The translations under genes were made by a program, and so were the position numbers. Shown here piece by piece: positions 1 to 5,788 of a DNA stretch of 5,788 nucleotides. The notes under the pieces were generated by a model. It searched no databases. It was not told the DNA's origin and saw only the letters and a program-made list of their open reading frames with translations. This stretch comes from Planctomycetaceae bacterium. GTDB lineage: Bacteria; Planctomycetota; Planctomycetia; Planctomycetales; Planctomycetaceae. Where the stretch lies: positions 1 to 5,788 of the forward strand of contig JALWSL010000191.1 in NCBI GenBank assembly GCA_027080405.1, given 5' to 3'. Position 1 is the stretch's first letter. The number at the start of each line of letters is the position of its first letter.

Positions 1-588
1 ATGTTCAGTGAAGTTTACTGGCATCACGCGGTTCGCAGTGCGACGACAATGTTTGCCCGGGCGTTTTACGAAATGCGGCATCAAATTGATTTGCCCGCTT
101 TTTTTCGTCAACGGGAGTCGGAATCGCTTGCGATGTTGCGGAGAGTTTCGCAAGGCACTCCATCCAGTTCTCTCATCGAGGGGATCTTCGGCAGTAGCCG
201 CCGGCTATTCAAACGGGTGGGTGAATACTCGGCAGGGGATGACCCTGAAATTTACAGTTTACTGGCCCACCGTCCCTATCACGAGTTGATCGACCTGATG
301 AACAGGCTCCAGCAGGAATTGGTTGCGTCGACAAAAGGGGGACGGCACTCCATTCAGGTTCTGATCGACTCTCCACCTCCCCGCCGGGAAGTTGAATTTC
401 GGATCGATGTTCTTTTTGAAAAGGAAAAATCGTTCCGCTCACTAACATCGGTTTCACCTGTCGTGGAAGCTCTTGCCCATCGCCAATTTGACGATTATGT
501 CAAAAAAGTCCGAATTTTCGCTGCACCGGATCTGGCGGAATCTGTCAACCGGAAAATCCTGGCGGATATTCTGCGGAAAATCAGTTGA
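1..588 (+). CDS. HD-superfamily phosphohydrolase, C-terminal part (5' end outside window)
   Basis: The frame is open from the first base and ends with TGA at 586-588, giving 195 visible residues. The first residues (MFSEVYWHHAVRSATTMF) resemble the helical segment that follows the catalytic HD domain in the dGTPase-like HD phosphohydrolases (COG1078 type). RRLFKRVGEYSA (about 67-78) and the stretch from VLIDSPPPRREVEF to VRIFAAPDL (about 120-178) fit the C-terminal region of that family. The metal-binding HD residues are not in the window, so activity cannot be judged. Family members hydrolyse nucleotides or related phosphoesters in the cytoplasm, but the substrate here is unknown. The ATG at base 1 is most likely an internal methionine, because family members carry the catalytic domain upstream of this point. 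The gene converges on the kinase gene across a 162-base gap. Confidence 0.75.
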   Translation: MFSEVYWHHAVRSATTMFARAFYEMRHQIDLPAFFRQRESESLAMLRRVSQGTPSSSLIEGIFGSSRRLFKRVGEYSAGDDPEIYSLLAHRPYHELIDLMNRLQQELVASTKGGRHSIQVLIDSPPPRREVEFRIDVLFEKEKSFRSLTSVSPVVEALAHRQFDDYVKKVRIFAAPDLAESVNRKILADILRKIS

Positions 589-593
589 GCCAC

Positions 594-638
594 GGTCTGA
601 CCGATCGGTCTGCCCCAAACGGATCGGTTTGTCCAATC
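594..638. repeat. Short degenerate repeats with a 12-bp palindrome in the convergent gap
   Basis: Three consecutive units begin GGTYTG and end ATC: 594-606, 607-625 and 626-638, of 13, 19 and 13 bases. The first and third agree at 10 of 13 positions. A perfect 12-bp palindrome, GACCGATCGGTC, lies at 599-610. ACCGATC (600-606) can also pair with GATCGGT (622-628) around a 15-base loop, followed on the plus strand by a pyrimidine-rich stretch. The repeats start only 5 bases after the stop codon of the HD gene, so a role in 3'-end formation of that transcript is possible. There is no clean T-tract, so I do not call it a terminator. Confidence 0.4.
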
Positions 639-650
639 TGTCTCCCTCTG

Positions 651-707
651 CTGTATTCCCACTGCAGGCTGCGCGACTCCGACTTTCCCAGTTGGAGGGG
701 TCTACAG
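651..707. other. Hairpin-forming segment between convergent genes
   Basis: CTCCGACT (677-684) pairs with AGTTGGAG (690-697) around a 5-base loop. This is an 8-bp stem with one G-U pair when read as plus-strand RNA. Further pairing stacks below it: CCC (658-660) with GGG (698-700) and CTGTA (651-655) with TACAG (703-707), leaving bases 661-676 as a bulge. No T-rich tract follows directly on either strand, so it is not a classical intrinsic terminator. Its position between two convergent stop codons suggests a transcript-end structure, but this is inference. Confidence 0.3.
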
Positions 708-750
708 GGAAAAATCGCCATTCGTATTGTCAGGTGTTCGGCCAATTCAG

Positions 751-2430
751 CTACAATCGGCCGGAGCGGAAGATGCCGTAAATAAGCCATATCCCGAGAA
801 AGCTCGATATGACATAGATCGGAATACTGAACCAGCTGTTCGCTGCTCCACTTTTTACAAGCAGACTGGATGCGACGATCGACGCAGAAATGACCATGCC
901 GATGACGATGCGGTTGCTGGAACGATCGACTTCTGTAATCAGGTGATCCAGTCCGGTGTGTTTGAGTTTGATCGATGTTTCATCCCGGTTCAATTTTTTG
1001 AGCAGCGTAGTAATTTCGAAGGGGACGTCATGGGCAATTCTACCAAACTCTTCTGCTTCATTGCGAAAACGTTCCCAAAGATAGCCAGGCTTGTATCGTT
1101 CGTGGAGTAGCCGCTTGACGTACGGTACCATCTGTTCTGCGAAATTGAATTTGGGATCGATCTTCCGGGCCGATCCTTCGAGGTTGACAATTGCGCGGAT
1201 CAACAGCATCAGATCCGCCGGACAGCGAATCCCGTGATTGGAAAGGATGGAGATGAAATCGGACAGCAACTTTCCGACATCCACTTTCTCCAGTGAATAA
1301 CCGTAGTACGTTTCAATGAAATCACGATAATCGGAACGCAGCAGTCGTTCGTCCACTTCACGGAAAGGGTGTCCCAATAGCAGAATGGTTCTCAGCCCTC
1401 TCCGCTCATCTTTTGTCGCAATGGAAACGAACAGATCGACGAGACGGTTGCGTGTGGCTTCATCGAGTGTCCCCACCATTCCGTAATCAAGCAGACAGAT
1501 CGAACCGTCGTTCAGGATGCGAATGTTTCCCGGATGAGGGTCACCATGAAAGACGCCGAACTCGAAAGCCTGTTTCATAAACAGCCTGGCTCCATTGATG
1601 GCAATCTGTCTTCTCTGACTGTCAAGCAGTTCGACTTTCGAGATTTCATCAATCCGGTAACCAGAGATATATTCCATTACCAGGACATCCTGGGTACACA
1701 TTTCTTCGTAGACCGCTGGAACGTACAGGGAAGCATCTCGGGAAAACAGTCTGGCAAATTCCTGGAGTGATCTCGCTTCTCTTTGAAAATTGAGTTCTCG
1801 ATGAATGGTTCGTTCGAAATTTCGAACAAGTCCGAGGGGGTCAAAAATGGCAGATTCCGGAATATGCCGCTGGATAAGGATGGCCAGTTCCGTCATCAAC
1901 GCCAAATCCCGTTCAACATCCTGCACAACTCTGGGACGACGTATTTTTACAACAACCGGCTGTCCATCAAGAAGGACAGCTCGATGAACCTGCCCTAAAG
2001 ATCCGGAGGCCAGAGCCGTATGGTCGAAATCTGAAAACAGTTCTCCAATGCTGGCCCCCAGCGCTTTTTCGACAGTCGAAATCGCTTCCTCGCTGTTGAA
2101 AGCCGGAACCGCTTCCTGCAGTTTGCAGAGTTCCTCTGTTATATCAGGCGGAATCAAGTCCGGACGCGTACTAAGAACCTGCCCAAATTTGATGAATGTT
2201 GGCCCCAGTGATTCCAGGGAAAGCCGAATACGTTCGCCACGGGTCAGACTGCGGGTATCTGCTTCCGAATGTTTTAACAGTTTTCGGCGTCCCCAGTTGA
2301 GATATTTTCTCAGCCCGATTCGCTCTACCAGATCGCCAAAACCATGATTGATCAGCACCGCTGCAATTTCACCGGTACGTCGGAGGTTCTTCAAGAATCG
2401 TAGCGGGTGCGTCTCCAATGAATCAACCAT
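751..2430 (-). CDS. UbiB/AarF/ABC1-family atypical kinase-like ATPase
   Basis: The 559-residue protein matches the usual length of bacterial UbiB proteins (about 550). Family landmarks occur in order: KFGQ (81-84, the KxGQ motif); ALASGSLGQVH (139-149, the alanine-rich loop replacing the P-loop); the VVVKIRRP lysine K162; RELNFQREA (211-219, the ExD region); VLVMEYISG (249-257); HGDPHPGN (295-302, catalytic-loop D297); and LLDYGMVG (313-320, metal-binding D315). Two hydrophobic segments at about 507-526 and 532-554 predict C-terminal membrane anchoring, as in E. coli UbiB. UbiB/COQ8 proteins are membrane-associated ATPases that support isoprenoid-quinone biosynthesis or lipid handling. The substrate is unknown here, and no quinone genes are adjacent, so I give no gene symbol. 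Two motif changes are notable: G143 in the loop and N214 in place of the ExD aspartate. The ATG at 2430 has no clear Shine-Dalgarno sequence. The gene follows the esterase gene on the same strand after 245 bases. Confidence 0.95.
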   Translation of the reverse strand: MVDSLETHPLRFLKNLRRTGEIAAVLINHGFGDLVERIGLRKYLNWGRRKLLKHSEADTRSLTRGERIRLSLESLGPTFIKFGQVLSTRPDLIPPDITEELCKLQEAVPAFNSEEAISTVEKALGASIGELFSDFDHTALASGSLGQVHRAVLLDGQPVVVKIRRPRVVQDVERDLALMTELAILIQRHIPESAIFDPLGLVRNFERTIHRELNFQREARSLQEFARLFSRDASLYVPAVYEEMCTQDVLVMEYISGYRIDEISKVELLDSQRRQIAINGARLFMKQAFEFGVFHGDPHPGNIRILNDGSICLLDYGMVGTLDEATRNRLVDLFVSIATKDERRGLRTILLLGHPFREVDERLLRSDYRDFIETYYGYSLEKVDVGKLLSDFISILSNHGIRCPADLMLLIRAIVNLEGSARKIDPKFNFAEQMVPYVKRLLHERYKPGYLWERFRNEAEEFGRIAHDVPFEITTLLKKLNRDETSIKLKHTGLDHLITEVDRSSNRIVIGMVISASIVASSLLVKSGAANSWFSIPIYVISSFLGIWLIYGIFRSGRL

Positions 2431-2485
2431 TCTACTACAACATGCAGCAAGTGAACTCTCTTACTGTTTGACGTTCTATCAGTTA

Positions 2486-2580
2486 TTTTGTGTGTGAAAT
2501 ACGATGAAAGAGATTCTACACCAAGCTGACGGAGTTGATACCGGTTCCTGGATGTTTCGCAGAATCTCTCACAAACAAAA
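2486..2580. repeat. Long imperfect inverted repeat upstream of the kinase gene
   Basis: AGAGATTCT (2509-2517) is the perfect reverse complement of AGAATCTCT (2561-2569). Just outside it, TTTTGTGTGTGA (2486-2497) pairs with TCACAAACAAAA (2569-2580) at 11 of 12 positions. The two stems are contiguous on the right arm and separated by about 11 bases on the left arm, giving about 20 bp of pairing around a 43-base loop. The structure ends about 55 bases upstream of the kinase ATG, so it could sit in that gene's 5' leader or in the esterase 3' region. No coding capacity is evident in 2431-2675, and I could not identify a convincing promoter there. Confidence 0.4.
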
Positions 2581-2593
2581 AATGGCTCACGCG

Positions 2594-2620
2594 ATAATAA
2601 ACCAACTTCCATTCAGTTGG
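2594..2620 (-). terminator. Weak candidate intrinsic terminator after the esterase gene
   Basis: Read on the minus strand, CCAACT (2620-2615) pairs with AGTTGG (2607-2602) around a 7-base loop and is followed at once by TTTATTAT. It lies about 55 bases past the esterase stop codon. The 6-bp stem has only three G-C pairs and the T-tract is interrupted, so termination may be weak. If it works, it would separate the sigma-propeller-esterase genes from the kinase gene. Confidence 0.3.
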
Positions 2621-2675
2621 GCAACCCGGTCGAGACAGAATGACGCCATTCATCATGTAACGATAGGCATTTATT

Positions 2676-3692
2676 CTACTTATCCGACTTCAAGTGCAGT
2701 TCTAGAAACTTGCTTATTTGTAAAACACAGTAGTCATTGACAACTTGGGCCAGGTCCATGGTGTGAGGCCATCCTTCAAGTCGTTCATATTGGACAGGAA
2801 CCTTCTGTTTCTTCAGAGCCGCAGTCAGCCTGTCCGCCTGGCTGATCGGCACCAGTTCATCAAGTGTGCCATGCAGGATCAAAGTAGGAGGATCATCTTT
2901 AGTGACATACGTCAACGGGGAAGCCTGCCCGTAAATCTCTGGGGCCTTTTCATAGCTTTGTTTGAGAAATCCGGTTACCAAATCATGATTTCGTGCATAT
3001 TCTGTTGTTAAATCGACCGGGCCGTACAAATCGACAACTGCCTGAACACGGCTACTCACCTCCGGATTGCCTCCATTTCCTTCGAGTTCTTGATGATCGG
3101 AAGAATAACCGACCATCATCGCCAGGTAACCTCCAGCCGAACCACCAATGACGGCAATACGGTCTGGATCGATTTTCAACTCGTTTGCATTGGCCCGTAT
3201 CCACCGGACAGCACACTTGGAGTCCTCGACAGCAGCAGGGTAGGGGGCCACATCGCGCAGGCGATAGCTGATGGTAGCAACAACGTAGCCCATTTTCGCA
3301 AATTTGACGCAGTAAAAATGATAGTCTTCCCGCTGCCCACTTTTCCATCCGCCGCCATGGATAAAGATGAGACAGGGACTTGGGCTGCTCAGGTTCCTGG
3401 GGGTGTAGAGATCCAGTTTCAATGATGTCTCGCCACCTCGACCGTATTCAATTCCTTTTTTTACCTCGATTGATTCCGGAACCGTCGGTTTCGGATCGAT
3501 CAAGGGCAACTGCTTGGTAATAATGGCCAGCTTGATCAATTCGACCGAAGAATAACCTGCAGGAGGCGTTTCACCGTATCCCTTTCGCGGTTGCAGTCCC
3601 CATAGTCCGATCATCCCGCAAACAAGCAGCACGCAGGGGGCGATCAGCAGAATTCGCAAAGCATGCCGTTTCATGAATGAAAGCAATTTCAT
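2676..3692 (-). CDS. Membrane-anchored or secreted alpha/beta-hydrolase esterase (BD-FAE/acetyl-esterase type)
   Basis: This 338-residue protein has an alpha/beta-hydrolase fold. After a basic N-terminus there is one hydrophobic segment (about 11-32), either a signal peptide or an N-terminal anchor. GRGGETSLKLDLYTP (85-98) opens the catalytic domain. HGGGWKSG (112-119) is the oxyanion-hole motif, and GGSAGG (183-188) places the nucleophile at S185. D278 (in GTLDELVP) and H310 (in GWPHTMD) are the likely remaining triad residues. Relatives hydrolyse short-chain or aromatic esters, often on plant or algal polysaccharides. The substrate cannot be read from sequence. C25 follows LLV, a poor lipobox, so a lipoprotein is unlikely. 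The gene begins 74 bases after the propeller gene stop, which suggests joint transcription. No good Shine-Dalgarno sequence precedes the ATG at 3692; M7 is an alternative start that keeps the hydrophobic segment. Confidence 0.9.
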   Translation of the reverse strand: MKLLSFMKRHALRILLIAPCVLLVCGMIGLWGLQPRKGYGETPPAGYSSVELIKLAIITKQLPLIDPKPTVPESIEVKKGIEYGRGGETSLKLDLYTPRNLSSPSPCLIFIHGGGWKSGQREDYHFYCVKFAKMGYVVATISYRLRDVAPYPAAVEDSKCAVRWIRANANELKIDPDRIAVIGGSAGGYLAMMVGYSSDHQELEGNGGNPEVSSRVQAVVDLYGPVDLTTEYARNHDLVTGFLKQSYEKAPEIYGQASPLTYVTKDDPPTLILHGTLDELVPISQADRLTAALKKQKVPVQYERLEGWPHTMDLAQVVNDYCVLQISKFLELHLKSDK

Positions 3693-3766
3693 GTTTTTGT
3701 TCCATTGTTTGGAAAGGAGGTCTGGACCGTGGTCTTCAGTGCTCTAATGGTTGCAGTTATCCAATG

Positions 3767-5212
3767 TTACTGATCAAACTGGATCGCGAACAAATCTGCA
3801 TCTTTGAGGACAAATCGTAATCGGACAGGTTTACCGGTCAGTTTTGAAAGATCGCTTCCCGATTTCCATGTGACAACCCGGTCAATTTCGTTGCCGATCT
3901 GCTCGCGGGAATCGGCTAGCGTGAAGCCGGGGATCGGATTGCCGACCGCATCCTGTATTTCAACGCGAATTCCCCCCGCTGCGGAAGTGGAAAAATTAAT
4001 CTTCAGACGATTACCGGTAAACTGTAATGGTTTTGTCAGCAATTCGCCCCCCGCGTAGGGAGCCTGAACAGAAGCGAAACCGTCGAGTCTCATCGAATAT
4101 CTCCGCAAATGAGCACTTGGCTGCGCATAATCCTGGTTGACATAAACTGACATCTCCGTTGGCCCGGTTTGAACAACATTCAAGGCGGGATAATTTGTGC
4201 GGGAAACCCAGTTGTGTGCGCCAATCCCTGGTCGGATAAAGCTGCTCAGGAATGTGCGTTCATAGATATTGCCACCGCGGGTCGACATAAAAATCGCATC
4301 CGAGGTGTCCTTGAAGTATTGGGGATTCACATGGATCGCTTTGGCCTGCTCATCCGTCAAGACTTGCCGACCGGGCATGAATCGGGCAGCCGTGGCAATA
4401 TAAATATGCGGGGCACGAAAATAGGGGTGTGTCTGACTTGTGTAAAGATGTTCGATGGGAGCCTTGCCTCCCCGGTGTCGATATTCCATCAGCACCGGTT
4501 CAGTCCAGTGGATGAAATCGTTACTGGTGCAGCGAGAAATACGCCGAATACCATCTTTGAACACACGAAAATAACAGACATAGCAACCTTCCGTTTCAGA
4601 CCAGAAAGAAACATTCTGTGAATCAAAGGCCCCTTTGGTGATGACAGGGGATTTCCGGATTTCCTTCCAGTGAATACCATCGGGTGAAGTAAAGGCAATC
4701 AATCCCGGCTGACCGGTTCCTCCCAGCGCTTTGAATCGTTCGGACTTGGGAGCTCGAGGATTGATGTCAAGAAAAGGGGAGAAGTTATGACAGGCACGAT
4801 GCCGCGCCAGGATGACATTGTTCTTCTTGCTGCCTCGAACCTCAAAAATACCGAGTTCCGGTTTCGTCCAGTGTATCCCATCTTTGCTCTGGGCAATGCA
4901 GGTTACTTCATTATCCTTCGTATGACCGATGGAAGGCATGCCGCGATAATAGGCCGTGTAGTTGGAGCCGTCTTTAATGATCGTGCAATAACCCGCAAAC
5001 AGGCCTTCCCACGGATTGTCGAACTTGAAGGCAATACCTTCATCCCGAGGGTGATGCAGGGCGAGGTCAACATTTTCCATCCTGTCGATCAAATAATCAT
5101 CAACAAAAAGTTCCCGTCGGTTGCCGATTTGCAATACGGATGAATCATCCGCGTATAAAAATGTTGCGAACAGGCAAATCAGAATCAGTGAAAACGGCAA
5201 TTGAAATTTCAT
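3767..5212 (-). CDS. Secreted beta-propeller protein, predicted glycosidase-like, function unassigned
   Basis: From the ATG at 5212 the protein has 481 residues. It starts with a signal peptide (MKFQLPFSLI..., hydrophobic to about residue 20) with a likely cleavage after LYA at 21. Three motifs, SKDGIHW (109-115), SPDGIHW (176-182) and SNDFIHW (230-236), repeat the S-x-D-G/F-I-H-W pattern seen in blades of five-bladed glycosidase propellers (the GH32/GH43/GH117-like fold). ELFVDDYLID (34-43) and the NPWEG to YYRG region (67-90) look like the first blades. Residues about 388-481 look like a beta-sandwich add-on (GGELLTKPLQF ... LRFVLKDADLFAIQF). Similar proteins occur in planctomycetes as uncharacterised secreted proteins. 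I cannot assign catalytic acids or a substrate. The frame extends upstream to an ATG at 5302, but that start would overlap the sigma gene by 19 bases and put about 30 non-signal residues before the signal peptide. The ATG at 5221 is a minor alternative. Confidence 0.8.
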   Translation of the reverse strand: MKFQLPFSLILICLFATFLYADDSSVLQIGNRRELFVDDYLIDRMENVDLALHHPRDEGIAFKFDNPWEGLFAGYCTIIKDGSNYTAYYRGMPSIGHTKDNEVTCIAQSKDGIHWTKPELGIFEVRGSKKNNVILARHRACHNFSPFLDINPRAPKSERFKALGGTGQPGLIAFTSPDGIHWKEIRKSPVITKGAFDSQNVSFWSETEGCYVCYFRVFKDGIRRISRCTSNDFIHWTEPVLMEYRHRGGKAPIEHLYTSQTHPYFRAPHIYIATAARFMPGRQVLTDEQAKAIHVNPQYFKDTSDAIFMSTRGGNIYERTFLSSFIRPGIGAHNWVSRTNYPALNVVQTGPTEMSVYVNQDYAQPSAHLRRYSMRLDGFASVQAPYAGGELLTKPLQFTGNRLKINFSTSAAGGIRVEIQDAVGNPIPGFTLADSREQIGNEIDRVVTWKSGSDLSKLTGKPVRLRFVLKDADLFAIQFDQ

Positions 5213-5221
5213 GGGATCCAT

Positions 5222-5227
5222 TCTCTT
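5222..5227 (-). promoter_or_regulatory. Likely ribosome binding site choosing the 5212 start
   Basis: AAGAGA on the minus strand lies 9 bases upstream of the ATG at 5212. The match to the anti-Shine-Dalgarno sequence is partial. It would be almost touching the competing ATG at 5221, so the spacing favours 5212, in agreement with the signal peptide. Confidence 0.35.
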
Positions 5228-5283
5228 GGCATTTGAGGGAAGCGACATCAATTGAAATCGAAAGAGTACATCAGTGTGCAATA

Positions 5284-5788
5284 TTAACCGGAGAAAGTCC
5301 ATTCGGAAAACGAATCCATAATCGCTTTCAATTTTTTTAAGGCACGGACATAACGTATGCTGGCCGCCTTGATGGTGATGTCAAGAACTTCTGCCACTTC
5401 TGTATTGGAAAGTTCTTCAAAGTGTCTCAGTGCGAGAACTTCCCGATCGGTTGCCTCCATTTGGTTCAAGGCGTGCGTCAATTGATCGCTCATTTCAACA
5501 CGTTTGATCTCTTTACTGGGTGAACTGACCTGAGCCACAAGATGTCCGGCAATACAACCGGAAGTGCCAGGATCGGTACGGTCTGCCCGTACTTCCCGTT
5601 GAATGTCGCGTCCGGCGGTCTGAATGTGTTTGCGGTGAATATCGACCAGCGTCTGCTGCAAGATCAACCTTAACCAGACGAACGCGGTCTCTTTGGAACT
5701 GCAGTCGCAGTGCTCAATTCGCTTCGCCGCGGCCAGGTACGTTTCCTGCAAGATATCGTCCACACCGCCACCGGTTGCCAGCCCCGGG
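5284..5788 (-). CDS. ECF-like sigma-70 family RNA polymerase sigma factor, partial (5' end outside window)
   Basis: The reading frame is open to the window edge and ends with TAA at 5286-5284, giving about 167 visible residues. Numbering from the valine at 5763, DDILQETYLAA (2-12) and FVWLRLILQQTLVDIHRKH (28-46) form the later part of sigma region 2, which contacts core polymerase and the -10 element. A linker of about 50 residues leads to region 4 (about 93-148). The helix-turn-helix there (EELSNTEVAEVLDITIKAAS, then IRYVRALKKLK) reads the -35 element. The wording resembles a planctomycete sigma subfamily. The GTG at 5763 is not the real start: the frame continues upstream as LATGGG, and the beginning of region 2 would be missing. 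The propeller gene starts 71 bases downstream on the same strand. No anti-sigma gene is visible, and the upstream neighbour is outside the window. Confidence 0.9.
   Translation of the reverse strand, partial: PGLATGGGVDDILQETYLAAAKRIEHCDCSSKETAFVWLRLILQQTLVDIHRKHIQTAGRDIQREVRADRTDPGTSGCIAGHLVAQVSSPSKEIKRVEMSDQLTHALNQMEATDREVLALRHFEELSNTEVAEVLDITIKAASIRYVRALKKLKAIMDSFSEWTFSG

Noticed and set aside
1..3. ATG at the first base as the real start of the HD gene
   Set aside because: The frame is open at the window edge and the visible sequence matches only the region after the HD domain, so the methionine is most likely internal.
727..1110. 127-codon plus-strand open frame
   Set aside because: It is antisense to the C-terminus and membrane helices of the UbiB-type kinase and has no recognisable domain.
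2391..2612. 73-codon minus-strand open frame across the gap before the kinase gene
   Set aside because: It overlaps the kinase start in another frame, shows no domain, and covers the inverted repeat and hairpin. The gap looks non-coding.
3090..3425. 111-codon plus-strand open frame
   Set aside because: It is antisense to the esterase catalytic core, which carries the HGGG and GGSAGG motifs in the opposite frame.
3711..3773. Strong Shine-Dalgarno-like GGAAAGGAGG on the plus strand, 8 bases before a GTG at 3729 that opens a 14-codon frame
   Set aside because: The frame ends at TGA 3771-3773, the peptide resembles nothing I know, and it runs against the surrounding minus-strand genes. Probably chance.
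4169..4621. 150-codon plus-strand open frame
   Set aside because: It is antisense to the propeller gene, whose signal peptide and repeated blade motifs show the real frame; the plus-strand product has no recognisable domain.
5213..5302. N-terminal extension of the propeller protein to the ATG at 5302
   Set aside because: It would overlap the sigma gene and bury the signal peptide behind about 30 residues. The ATG at 5212 has an AAGAGA 9 bases upstream and a normal signal peptide.
5761..5763. GTG as the start of the sigma factor
   Set aside because: The frame continues upstream to the window edge without a stop, and a start here would delete the beginning of sigma region 2.
1..5788. Mobile element, defence system, CRISPR array or RNA gene
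   Set aside because: I saw no transposase, integrase, terminal repeats with target duplication, regularly spaced repeats, or tRNA-like cloverleaf.

Overview
The window looks like chromosomal DNA of a planctomycete (Planctomycetota), possibly a Gimesia/Rubinisphaera-type member. That is inference from recognition, not a search. The partial sigma factor has the FxWLRLI..Q.LVDIHRKH / DREVLALRHFEELSNTEVAEVL signature of a sigma-70 subfamily expanded in planctomycetes. The HD-family C-terminus, the secreted propeller protein and the GRGGETSLKLDLY-type esterase also resemble planctomycete proteins. Ribosome binding sites are weak or absent, which fits that phylum.

Layout from left to right. Positions 1-588 (+) hold the C-terminal part of an HD-superfamily phosphohydrolase whose 5' end lies outside the window. 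Positions 589-750 are a non-coding gap between convergent genes, with short degenerate repeats, a 12-bp palindrome and a strong hairpin. Positions 751-2430 (-) encode a full-length UbiB/AarF/ABC1 atypical kinase with two C-terminal membrane helices. Positions 2431-2675 are non-coding, with a weak terminator candidate for the upstream esterase and a long imperfect inverted repeat. Positions 2676-3692 (-) encode a membrane-anchored or secreted alpha/beta-hydrolase esterase. Positions 3767-5212 (-) encode a secreted protein with a predicted glycosidase-like beta-propeller and a C-terminal beta-sandwich. Positions 5284-5788 (-) hold the C-terminal part of an ECF-like sigma factor running off the right edge.

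The sigma factor, propeller protein and esterase lie head to tail on the minus strand with gaps of about 71 and 74 bases. They could form one transcription unit: a regulator followed by two exported carbohydrate-active-type proteins. The kinase gene follows on the same strand after 245 bases and may be transcribed separately. No tRNA, rRNA, CRISPR array, insertion sequence or phage gene was seen.

Nothing here is clearly a new defence or mobile system. The points most worth checking are the natural glycine in the kinase's alanine-rich loop, the unassigned propeller family beside a sigma factor, and the structured intergenic repeat upstream of the kinase.
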